Shown here: positions 1 through 5,546 of the stretch, in pieces | How the letters are laid out: each line of letters begins with the position of its first letter | Position numbering within the stretch: the stretch's first letter is position 1 | DNA from: Candidatus Hydrogenedentota bacterium | Lineage (GTDB): Bacteria > Hydrogenedentota > Hydrogenedentia > Hydrogenedentiales > CAITNO01 | Length of the DNA: 6,393 nt | Direction: 5' to 3' | NCBI GenBank assembly: GCA_903922535.1 | Contig: CAIXUF010000647.1 | Span: 1-6,393 of the forward strand | Program-made: the position numbers and the translations under genes | Notes under the pieces: model-generated | The model's database searches: none | What the model was told of the DNA's origin: nothing | What the model saw: the letters and a program-made list of their open reading frames with translations, nothing else

Positions 1-9
1 AAAAAGAAA

Positions 10-85
10 TGGAGCGGGACACGGGGTTCGAACCCGCGACATCCAGCTTGGGAAGCTGGCACTCTACCAACTGAGTTAGTCCCGC
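10..85 (-). tRNA. tRNA-Gly (anticodon CCC)
   Basis: Read on the minus strand, this 76-nt sequence folds as a complete cloverleaf. It has a 7-bp acceptor stem (GCGGGAC/GTCCCGC), a D-stem ACTC/GAGT with the AGTTGGTA loop, an anticodon stem CCAGC/GCTGG around the loop TTCCCAA, and a T-arm with TTCGAAC. The anticodon is CCC (plus-strand positions 50-52), so it decodes GGG glycine codons. A U discriminator is followed by an encoded CCA (plus 10-12). The T-rich run TTTCTTTTT directly after CCA (plus 1-9) may end transcription, but no separate hairpin is visible before the window edge. The gene is transcribed away from the prepilin-like gene and has its own strong promoter upstream. Confidence 0.97.
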
Positions 86-97
86 TCAAGTGACCTG

Positions 98-126
98 AGT
101 ATAGCACCCCGTCTGCCCGGTGTCAA
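98..126 (-). promoter_or_regulatory. sigma70 promoter of the tRNA-Gly gene
   Basis: On the minus strand there is a perfect -35 box TTGACA (plus 121-126), a 17-nt spacer, and a -10 box TATACT (plus 98-103). The -10 matches the consensus at 5 of 6 positions and is preceded by TGC, an extended -10 element. Transcription would start near plus 90-92, giving a leader of a few bases before the mature tRNA 5' end at 85. Box quality, spacing and position agree, so this is a well-supported sequence prediction. Confidence 0.85.
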
Positions 127-160
127 TGCCCTCTTCATCCTTGTGCCCTCTTCATCCTTG
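127..160. repeat. 17-bp exact tandem duplication
   Basis: The unit TGCCCTCTTCATCCTTG occurs twice with no mismatch and no spacer (127-143 and 144-160). The pair is bracketed by GTCAA on both sides (122-126 and 160-164), so a second minus-strand TTGACA hexamer lies at 159-164, 38 bp upstream of the tRNA -35 box. No -10 box is found at the right distance from this second hexamer. It could be recent slippage or an assembly duplication. A regulatory role is possible but not shown. Confidence 0.85.
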
Positions 161-248
161 TCAACGAACCTTTCCTTCTTGGTACCCTGGGCGAATGCGG
201 GTTCCGTTTGGGGCGCTCTCTTCGGACAATCCGGCAAACGCGCGCGCC

Positions 249-276
249 TTGCATTTTCCGGAAAAATGCATACAAT
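249..276 (+). promoter_or_regulatory. possible promoter with overlapping palindrome, upstream of the prepilin-like gene
   Basis: A near-perfect palindrome spans 250-270: left arm TGCATTTTCC, right arm GGAAAAATGCA, differing by one extra A in the right arm. It is followed directly by TACAAT (271-276), a 5-of-6 match to a -10 box. TTGCAT at 249-254, 16 nt upstream, could serve as a weak -35 box (3 of 6). If real, transcription would start near 283, leaving a leader of about 85 nt before the ATG at 368. A symmetric site covering the -35 and spacer region is what an operator would look like. The palindrome is directly visible. The promoter and operator roles are inferred. Confidence 0.4.
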
Positions 277-353
277 GACCTATACGTTTGGCACGATGGT
301 CCCGTTGGAGATGCTGTATCCCCCGACGGGAGTACCGGGTTCTCGTCTTTTGC

Positions 354-358
354 AGGAG
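354..358 (+). promoter_or_regulatory. ribosome binding site of the prepilin-like gene
   Basis: AGGAG lies 9 nt before the ATG at 368. It decides the start: the reading frame stays open upstream to 143, but only the ATG at 368 puts the prepilin cleavage motif right at the N-terminus. Confidence 0.75.
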
Positions 359-367
359 CAGACCAAA

Positions 368-643
368 ATGCGAAACTTGCGCGGGTTCACCCTGATTGAA
401 CTGCTGGTGGTTATCGCGATTATAGGCATTCTGGCGGCGATTCTTCTGCCGGCCCTGGCCCGGGCCCGTGAAGCGGCCCGCCGGTCGAGTTGCCAGAACA
501 ACCTGAAGCAGATGGGGCTCGTCTTCAACATGTATGCCAACGAGTCCAAGGAGACCTTCCCCCCGATCAAGCGGATCAACTGCGAGAACAAGGCGGCCCG
601 GGACGCCACTTTCGAGGTCCCTCCCTGTACCCGGAGTATCTGA
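368..643 (+). CDS. prepilin-type protein of the DUF1559 family, N-terminal part, ended early by a frameshift
   Basis: This 91-residue open frame begins with a short basic leader and a type IV prepilin-like cleavage/methylation motif. G6-F7 is the expected prepilin peptidase site, E11 is the conserved +5 glutamate, and a hydrophobic helix follows to about residue 30. Next comes the [22 protein letters not shown] stretch typical of DUF1559 pseudopilin-like proteins (continuous residues, cited as a known signature). The product should be inserted in the inner membrane by the hydrophobic helix and processed by a prepilin peptidase. Family members are normally close to 300 residues with a C-terminal H-x-DG signature. 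Here that part is in another frame (613-1248), and the frame shown ends at the TGA at 641-643 after about 9 unrelated residues. Residues 1 to about 82 look genuine. The role of this family is poorly known. Such genes are abundant in Planctomycetota and Hydrogenedentota. Confidence 0.85.
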   Translation: MRNLRGFTLIELLVVIAIIGILAAILLPALARAREAARRSSCQNNLKQMGLVFNMYANESKETFPPIKRINCENKAARDATFEVPPCTRSI

Positions 644-1248
644 CGGACGTCAAGATATGCGTCTGTCCGTCCGACTCGGACGGCGACACGGTCCTCAAGG
701 GGTTCTATGTGGACAACGATCCGTCGAAGCCGGTGCGTTCCTGCATGCTCGCTCGTGGCAGCTATTACTACTTGGGCTGGGCTTTCATGGAGCAGGCCGT
801 GTTGAAGCCGGGCGTGGTTCCGCCGACGTTGCAGGAGTTTCAGCAGCTGCACCTGAACGGGGTGACGGATATTGTCACCTATGCAACAACCTTCCTCAAT
901 CAAGACCTAATCAACGGTGCCATGGCCTTTTACCTGGCCTGGTCCGCCAATGACATTGCCAAGACCAACGCCGTGAAAGAGAACGCCTTGGGGCCTGTCC
1001 CGCGGCTGCGCCTCGGCGTCGAGCGGTTCTTCATCACCGACATCAACAATTCCGGCGCAAGTAGTCTGGCGGCCAGCCAGATTCCGGTCATGTGGGACGA
1101 AATCGCGGTCTATGGCAGCGCCACCACCTTCAACCACGTGCCGGGCGGCGGCAATGTGGTTTTCATGGACGGGCATGCAGAGTTTCTGAAATGGCCGTCC
1201 ACCTATCCCGCCAACGTCTTGGGCGTGCTGCTGTCCGTCTTGTTCTGA
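613..1248 (+). pseudogene. C-terminal part of the same DUF1559 prepilin-like gene, in the -1 frame
   Basis: From about 613 the reading frame one base back continues the protein without a gap in homology: [11 protein letters not shown], then CVCPSDSD, then the region ERFFITDINN, and finally NHVPGGGNVVFMDGH near the C-terminus. The last is the H-x-DG signature of prepilin-type processing-associated proteins, with 10 residues between H and D rather than the canonical 9. Joined to residues 1-82 from 368, the protein would be about 293 residues, normal for the family. The span 368-1248 is 881 nt, one base short of a whole number of codons, as expected for a single-base deletion. No start codon with a convincing ribosome site precedes this part; ATG codons at 745 and 787 would give truncated products without the membrane helix. 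It is either a pseudogene or an error in the assembly. Confidence 0.8.
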
Positions 1249-1302
1249 TCCGCGACTATTGTTGGTATTCCCGTCGGGTGTCCGTCTGTGGGGGTCCCGA
1301 TC

Positions 1303-1328
1303 TGTTCTTCTGACGTGTTCTTCTTGAC
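1303..1328. repeat. 13-bp direct repeat, near perfect
   Basis: TGTTCTTCTGAC (1303-1314) recurs as TGTTCTTCTTGAC (1316-1328), with one inserted T and a single base between the copies. The second copy ends inside the candidate -35 box of the promoter at 1324-1352. It may be slippage or a paired binding site for a regulator of the downstream operon. Only the repeat itself is directly visible. Confidence 0.6.
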
Positions 1329-1352
1329 TGCGAGCCCACACCATATTATCCT
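1324..1352 (+). promoter_or_regulatory. candidate promoter of the SDR-HAD-UroD-PdxB-LarA operon
   Basis: TTGACT (1324-1329, 5 of 6 to the -35 consensus) is followed after 17 nt by TATCCT (1347-1352, 4 of 6 to the -10 consensus). An alternative -10, TATTAT at 1344-1349, matches better (5 of 6) but leaves only 14 nt of spacer. Transcription from here would give a leader of roughly 90 nt before the GTG at 1448. That leader contains two small hairpins: CCGT/ACGG around TCCG at 1365-1376, and TGCG/CGCA at 1390-1403. This is the only convincing promoter I found ahead of the five-gene run. Confidence 0.45.
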
Positions 1353-1447
1353 ATGCGCATTGTGCCGTTCCGACGGTCAGACTCCTTTATGCGGTTCTTC
1401 GCAGCGGCCAAACCAACCAAGGTAAATGATTAGAAAGGGTTGCGCCT

Positions 1448-2278
1448 GTGGGCACTTCAACGTTGTTTGATCTTTCCGGCAAAGTGGCCGTGGTTACAGG
1501 TGGCGGCGGGGTGTTGGGCGGGGCGATTGCCGAGGGGTTGGCCCGGGCGGGTGCCACCGTGGCCATCGCGGATCTGCTGCCGGACATGGCCAAGGCCTGC
1601 GCGGAACGCATTCGGGCGGCGGGCGGCAAGGGCGAGGGCTACCTGATGAACGCCTTTGACCGGACGACCGTCCAAGCCTGCTGTGACGCCATCGTCAAGG
1701 ATTTTGGCAAAGTGGACATCCTGGTCAATGCTGTGGGCGGAAACATGAAGGGTGCCACCACCTCGCCGGAGCAGACCTTCTTTGACCTGCCGGGCGAGGC
1801 ATTGCAGAAAGTGTTTGAATTGAACCTGACCGGCGGGACCATTCTCCCCTCGCAGATCTTCGTCAAGGCGATGCTGGGCAATCCGGACGGCGCGTCCATC
1901 ATTAACATATCGTCCATGAATGCATTCCGTCCGCTGACCCGCATTCCCGGCTACAGCGCGGCGAAGGCCGCCGTGAGCAATTTCACCCAGTGGCTGGCGG
2001 TGCATCTGGCGCAGGAATACTGCACGAAGCTGCGGGTCAACGCGATTGCGCCGGGCTTCTTCCTGACCGAACAGAACCGTTTCCTGCTCACTGACAAGGA
2101 AACCGGCGAGCCGACCCAGCGCGGCAAGACGATTATCGGACACACACCGATGGGCCGCTACGGCACCCCGGAGGACCTCGTTGGCGCGACGGTCTGGCTA
2201 GCCAGCGACGCCTCGCGCTTTGTGACCGGCATCGTGCTGCCCGTGGACGGCGGGTTCTCGGCATTTTCCGGAGTGTAG
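1448..2278 (+). CDS. SDR-family oxidoreductase, D-mannonate oxidoreductase (fructuronate reductase)-like
   Basis: This 276-residue classical short-chain dehydrogenase/reductase is cytoplasmic. The Rossmann nucleotide loop is TGGGGVLGG at residues 17-25, a variant of TGxxxGxG with V in place of the middle Gly that I associate with UxuB-like SDRs. D42 at the end of the second strand favours NAD(H) over NADP(H). NAVG (94-97) replaces the usual NNAG. The catalytic set is N126, S156, Y169 and K173 (YSAAK). A C-terminal VDGGFSAFSGV tail follows the long insertion around TEQNRFLLTD. Length and motifs resemble the Bacillus subtilis UxuB type (about 278 residues), which interconverts D-fructuronate and D-mannonate. 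The exact substrate is inferred, and another sugar acid or polyol is possible. The start is GTG at 1448, 8 nt after GAAAGGG (1433-1439). It is the first gene of the co-directional cluster, 67 nt ahead of the HAD gene. Confidence 0.85.
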   Translation: MGTSTLFDLSGKVAVVTGGGGVLGGAIAEGLARAGATVAIADLLPDMAKACAERIRAAGGKGEGYLMNAFDRTTVQACCDAIVKDFGKVDILVNAVGGNMKGATTSPEQTFFDLPGEALQKVFELNLTGGTILPSQIFVKAMLGNPDGASIINISSMNAFRPLTRIPGYSAAKAAVSNFTQWLAVHLAQEYCTKLRVNAIAPGFFLTEQNRFLLTDKETGEPTQRGKTIIGHTPMGRYGTPEDLVGATVWLASDASRFVTGIVLPVDGGFSAFSGV

Positions 2279-2290
2279 CCGCCTAATCTC

Positions 2291-2318
2291 TTTGCGTTCT
2301 CTGCGTTCTCTGCGGTTC
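2291..2318 (+). repeat. short tandem repeat of a 9-bp unit in the SDR-HAD gap
   Basis: Three consecutive units fill the gap: TTTGCGTTC (2291-2299), TCTGCGTTC (2300-2308) and TCTGCGGTTC (2309-2318, with one inserted G). The consensus is TYTGCGTTC. The array lies just upstream of the HAD ribosome site. From memory, similar TYTGCG-type short repeats recur in intergenic DNA of several environmental bacteria and cyanobacteria. That cannot be checked here. Confidence 0.75.
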
Positions 2319-2329
2319 GTGTTATCTAT

Positions 2330-2335
2330 AAGGAG
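2330..2335 (+). promoter_or_regulatory. ribosome binding site of the HAD gene
   Basis: AAGGAG sits 10 nt before ATG 2346. It favours that start over an in-frame codon at 2292, which would read the tandem repeat as protein. Confidence 0.8.
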
Positions 2336-2345
2336 TGAGTATTTC

Positions 2346-3245
2346 ATGAGCGACCCTGTGGCCAAGCTGAAAAACCATCAGCCCCAGCATTCTTTTCTGA
2401 TTGCCATCGACTCGGACGGTTGCGCCTTTGACACGATGGAAATCAAGCACAAGGAGTGCTTTATCCCCAATATCATCAAGCACTGGAATCTGCAGGCGGT
2501 GTCCAAGTACGCCCGGATGGCCGGGGAATTCGTGAATCTGTACTCTAAATGGCGCGGAATTAACCGGTTTCCGGCGTTATTTATGACTTTTGATCTGCTT
2601 GCGGAGTGGGACGCGCCCATGGCGCGGGGCATCAAGCTGCCCGACATTCCCAATCTGCGGGCATGGGCGGAAAAGGAAACCAAACTCGGGAATCCGGCAC
2701 TGAAGGCCTATTGTGCCGAACATTCCGCCGCCGAAATGCCGGACATTCACCGGGCACTGGCTTGGAGCGTGGATGTCAACAAGATGATTGAAGAGGTGGT
2801 CCAGGGCGGCCTTCCCCCCTTCCCCTTCGTCCGCGAATGCCTGGAAAAGGCGCGGTCCCATGCTGACATGATGGTCTGTTCCCAGACGCCCGGCGAGGCG
2901 CTGGAGCGGGAATGGGCCGAGCAGGACATGGACAAGTATGTGTTCTGCATCAACGGTCAGGAGGTAGGCACGAAGTCCGAACACATCAAGTTCGCATCCG
3001 AAGGCCGCTATGACAAGACGAAGATCCTGATGATCGGCGACGCCAATGGCGACCTCAAGGCTGCCCGGGCCAACAACGCCCTGTTCTTTCCGATTAACCC
3101 CGGCGAGGAGGAGAAATCCTGGCAGCGGCTCTATGAGGAAGGTTTGGACCGCTTTTTTGCGGGCACCTACGCCGGGGAATATGAGGCGGCGCTCATTGAG
3201 GAATTCGACAAGTACCTGCCCGCCACCCCGCCGTGGAAACGGTAG
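2346..3245 (+). CDS. HAD-superfamily hydrolase, probable phosphatase
   Basis: The 299-residue protein shows all four HAD motifs. Motif I is DSDGC at residues 22-26, with D22 as the nucleophile and D24 as the general acid; Cys stands where Thr or Val is usual. Motif II is S179 in MVCSQTP. Motif III is probably K210 in GTKSEH. Motif IV is GDANGD at 231-236, with D232 and D236 as Mg2+ ligands. About 150 residues between motifs I and II form a large, mostly helical cap (C1 type), containing the FVNLYSKWRGINRFPAL stretch around 60-80. The family hydrolyses phosphate esters or, less often, C-P or C-halogen bonds. The substrate is not predictable; a phosphorylated sugar acid would fit the neighbours. 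No signal peptide is visible. Its stop is 3 nt before the next start, so expression of the UroD-family gene is probably coupled to it. Confidence 0.85.
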   Translation: MSDPVAKLKNHQPQHSFLIAIDSDGCAFDTMEIKHKECFIPNIIKHWNLQAVSKYARMAGEFVNLYSKWRGINRFPALFMTFDLLAEWDAPMARGIKLPDIPNLRAWAEKETKLGNPALKAYCAEHSAAEMPDIHRALAWSVDVNKMIEEVVQGGLPPFPFVRECLEKARSHADMMVCSQTPGEALEREWAEQDMDKYVFCINGQEVGTKSEHIKFASEGRYDKTKILMIGDANGDLKAARANNALFFPINPGEEEKSWQRLYEEGLDRFFAGTYAGEYEAALIEEFDKYLPATPPWKR

Positions 3246-3248
3246 CCC

Positions 3249-4286
3249 GTGCGGCGCGAACCGGATTTTGGGCAGTTTCTGCGTGCCGTGACCCGGCGCG
3301 GACGGCCCACCCATCTCCCCTTCTATGAGCATCTCGCCAGTCCGGGATTCATTGCCCGGCGCATGGGCGTGCCCTTTGACAGGATGAGTCCGAATGACAA
3401 AGCCTACTGGAAGACCTATGTAAACTTCTGGATGGGCATGGGCTTCGACTGCGTTCCGATGGAAATCGGGCCAAATTTCCCCCTCGGTCCGGCTGAACAG
3501 GCTGACGGCACGGTCAGCCATGGGAGCGAGTCCAAGAAGGTCATCTCCACCATGGAGGACTTTGAACGCTATCCCTGGCCCAAGCCGGACAACTACATGG
3601 ACTTCTTCCACTGGGACAAGACCATCGCACTGCTGCCCGAAGGCGCAAAGATTGTGGGCGGGGTGTGCATGGGTCCTTATGAATGGGCCTCGACGTTGAT
3701 GGGGGTCGAGGGGCTGTCCATGGCCATCTACCTCGACCCGGATCTTGTCCGGGCCGTGTTCGACAAGATCGAGGAAGTGCATTTTGGCTGCCTGCGCCGA
3801 CTGGTGACGATGGACGCCATCGGCGCGCTGCGTCAGGGCGATGACCTGGGTTTCAAAACCTCCACTTTCCTCTCCCCCGCCCACCTTCGGCAATATGTGT
3901 TCCCCATCTACAAGAGGATGGCCAACCTGGCGCACGCGCACGGAAAACCGTTCATCCTGCATTCCTGCGGCAATCTGGCCGAGGTGTATGATGACCTTAT
4001 TGACGGCTGCGGCATCGACGCCAAGCATTCCTTTGAGGATGTCATTCAGCCCGTGGCCGAGTTCAAAAAGCAGTACGGCCGCAGGGTGACGCCGCTGGGC
4101 GGTCTGGACGTGGACCGCATCTGCCGTCTTGACGAGAAGGAATTGCGGGCGTACACCCGCGGGGTCATCGAATCCTGCTTTGAAGACGGCCATTGGACCC
4201 TGGGCACGGGCAACTCACTTACGGATTATATGCCTGTTGAGAACTACCTGATTGTGCTGGATGAGGGATTGCGGACGGCAGGCTGA
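3249..4286 (+). CDS. uroporphyrinogen decarboxylase (UroD/MtaA)-family protein
   Basis: This 345-residue protein has the UroD-fold family layout. It runs from an N-terminal EPDFGQFLRAV helix region, through GDDLGFKTSTFLSP from residue 197, HSCGN at 238-242, GGLDV at 284-288, to GTGNSLTDYMP from 319. It lacks the N-terminal RQAGRY motif of HemE, so haem synthesis is unlikely. The family also contains corrinoid-dependent methyltransferases such as MtaA, which bind zinc through an H-x-C pair and a later Cys. H238 and C240 match the first pair, but the usual third-ligand region reads GTGN and the nearest Cys is C310, so zinc binding is uncertain. The start is GTG at 3249, 3 nt after the HAD stop, with no clear Shine-Dalgarno, which suggests translational coupling. 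No substrate can be assigned; methyl transfer or decarboxylation are the family options. Confidence 0.82.
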   Translation: MRREPDFGQFLRAVTRRGRPTHLPFYEHLASPGFIARRMGVPFDRMSPNDKAYWKTYVNFWMGMGFDCVPMEIGPNFPLGPAEQADGTVSHGSESKKVISTMEDFERYPWPKPDNYMDFFHWDKTIALLPEGAKIVGGVCMGPYEWASTLMGVEGLSMAIYLDPDLVRAVFDKIEEVHFGCLRRLVTMDAIGALRQGDDLGFKTSTFLSPAHLRQYVFPIYKRMANLAHAHGKPFILHSCGNLAEVYDDLIDGCGIDAKHSFEDVIQPVAEFKKQYGRRVTPLGGLDVDRICRLDEKELRAYTRGVIESCFEDGHWTLGTGNSLTDYMPVENYLIVLDEGLRTAG

Positions 4287-4290
4287 CCGG

Positions 4291-4320
4291 GACCTGGACG
4301 AACACGGACTGACACGGACG
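4291..4320 (+). repeat. three tandem 10-bp units in the UroD-PdxB gap
   Basis: GACCTGGACG (4291-4300), AACACGGACT (4301-4310) and GACACGGACG (4311-4320) form a short array with the consensus RACACGGACK. The first unit is the most diverged. A partial fourth unit (AACGAGG) runs into the ribosome site of pdxB. It is the second tandem array in this operon and differs in sequence from the one at 2291-2318. It may be a dispersed repeat family of the genome. Confidence 0.65.
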
Positions 4321-4323
4321 AAC

Positions 4324-4328
4324 GAGGT
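4324..4328 (+). promoter_or_regulatory. ribosome binding site of pdxB
   Basis: GAGGT ends 9 nt before ATG 4338. GTG at 4335 and GTG at 4341 are in frame next to it. Spacing and codon type favour 4338, and the resulting numbering matches E. coli PdxB. Confidence 0.65.
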
Positions 4329-4337
4329 AATGCAGTG

Positions 4338-5480
4338 ATGGTGATTCTGGTCGATGAAAACGTTCCTTACGGACGGGAAGCATTTGGGCTGTTGGGCGAG
4401 GTGCGCACGGCCCAGGGACGCAAGATTAGCCGGAAGATGCTCGCCGATGTGGACGCGCTTGTCGTTCGCAGCATCACCAAGGTCAACCGCGAACTGCTGG
4501 ACGGCACGCCGGTCCGCTTTGTGGGCACCTGCACCATTGGTGAGGACCATGTGGACAAGGCGTGGCTTGCCTCGCAGGGCATCGCCTTTTCCAGCGCGCC
4601 GGGCTGCAACGCGAACAGCGTGGGCGAGTACATCACCGCCGCGCTGCTGCATCTGGCCGAAAAGCACGGCTTGTCGCTTGCCGGGATGAAGCTCGGCATT
4701 GTGGGCGTGGGCAACGTGGGCAAACGGGTGTGGAAAAAAGCCGCGGCGATGGGTTTGCAGTGCGTCTTGAACGACCCGCCCCGTTTCGACAACGAGGGCG
4801 GCGACCCCATATTCCGTCCCCTCGGGGAAATCCTCGACTGCGACATCATCACCTGCCATGTGCCGATTGAAAAGACCGGTCCCCATGCCACCTGGCACTT
4901 GGTCGATCCGGCGTTTCTCTCCCGGATGAAACCGGGGGCCATCCTCATCAATTCGTCCCGTGGTCCCGTGGTGGACAATCAGGCATTGAAATCGGCCCTG
5001 CGCGACAAGCGGTTGCGGGCGGCCGTGCTGGACGTGTGGGAAGGCGAGCCGCGGGTGGACACGGAGTTGCTGGAGTTGTTGGACATTGCCACACCGCACA
5101 TTGCCGGATACTCCTTTGACGGCAAGGTCAACGGCACCCGGCAGGTGTACGAGGCGCTTTGCGCGTCGCTGAACCTGCCTGCGGAATGGGACCCCTCTCC
5201 CCTGCTGCCCGTGCCGGATTGTCCCCAACTGGCGGTCGATCCGTCCAAAACCGGCGCGCTGTCTGGCGCGGTTCGCGCCGTGTATGAGATAATGTCAGAC
5301 GATGCGCGCATGCGCGAAATGCTGGCGCTGAATACGCCCGAAGAGCAGTCCGCATGGTTTGACCGGCTCCGCAAGGAGTATCCACGGCGCCGGGAATTCT
5401 TTAACACTCGGCTGAGCTTCACCCGGCCCGATGCGGAAGCGGAAAAGGTCTTTTCAGGCGTGGGATTTCGTTGCGTCTGA
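4338..5480 (+). CDS. pdxB: 4-phosphoerythronate dehydrogenase
   Basis: The 380-residue protein aligns by eye along its whole length with E. coli PdxB (about 378 residues): MVILVDENVPY at the start, then TKVNRELL, the GEDHVD region and APGCNANSVGEY. The NAD-binding GxGxxG is G123-G125-G128. Catalytic R208 (SSRGPVVD), E237 (WEGEP) and H254 (HIAGY) carry the residue numbers I recall for the E. coli active site. Residues from about 285 form the C-terminal PdxB dimerisation domain, including YEIMSDDARMREM and RKEYPRRREFF. In the cytoplasm PdxB oxidises 4-phospho-D-erythronate at C2 to the 2-oxo acid, the second step of the DXP-dependent pyridoxal phosphate route. No other PLP gene is nearby; the neighbours are an SDR, a HAD protein, a UroD-family protein and a LarA-type protein. 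A shifted role on another 2-hydroxyacid is therefore possible, but the conserved active site supports the standard name. Confidence 0.9.
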   Translation: MVILVDENVPYGREAFGLLGEVRTAQGRKISRKMLADVDALVVRSITKVNRELLDGTPVRFVGTCTIGEDHVDKAWLASQGIAFSSAPGCNANSVGEYITAALLHLAEKHGLSLAGMKLGIVGVGNVGKRVWKKAAAMGLQCVLNDPPRFDNEGGDPIFRPLGEILDCDIITCHVPIEKTGPHATWHLVDPAFLSRMKPGAILINSSRGPVVDNQALKSALRDKRLRAAVLDVWEGEPRVDTELLELLDIATPHIAGYSFDGKVNGTRQVYEALCASLNLPAEWDPSPLLPVPDCPQLAVDPSKTGALSGAVRAVYEIMSDDARMREMLALNTPEEQSAWFDRLRKEYPRRREFFNTRLSFTRPDAEAEKVFSGVGFRCV

Positions 5481-5531
5481 TTGGAATGGGAGTTTCTGCG
5501 CCGGTATTCCGCCCAGACCGCATCCACCCTC

Positions 5532-5536
5532 AGGAG
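5532..5536 (+). promoter_or_regulatory. ribosome binding site of the LarA-type gene
   Basis: AGGAG ends 10 nt before ATG 5547. The second in-frame ATG at 5553 would be 16 nt away, so 5547 is the better start. Confidence 0.75.
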
Positions 5537-5546
5537 TATTCAAGTC

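Noticed and set aside
10..85. tRNA gene as an integration site of a mobile element
   Set aside because: No integrase, no repeat of the tRNA 3' end and no mobile-element gene are present in the window.
143..367. N-terminal extension of the prepilin-like frame to an ATG at 143
   Set aside because: It would put 75 residues ahead of the prepilin cleavage motif and would translate part of the 17-bp tandem repeat. A good ribosome site precedes ATG 368.
600..616. Programmed -1 ribosomal frameshift site
   Set aside because: No X XXY YYZ slippery sequence and no obvious stimulatory structure; DUF1559 genes are not known to use recoding.
1273..1301. Possible terminator hairpin after the prepilin-like gene (GTCGGG/CCCGAT)
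   Set aside because: The stem is only about 6 bp with a 17-nt loop, and the following sequence is a mixed T/C/G run rather than a T-tract.
2577..4193. A 538-codon open frame on the minus strand, opposite the HAD and UroD-family genes
   Set aside because: The plus-strand genes show complete family motifs here. The antisense frame crosses a gene boundary, is rich in His/Gly/Arg and shows no recognisable domain, so it is a shadow from high G+C codon use.
3249..4286. Assignment as hemE (uroporphyrinogen III decarboxylase)
   Set aside because: The N-terminal RQAGRY motif and the usual HemE context are missing; the protein fits the broader UroD/MtaA family only.
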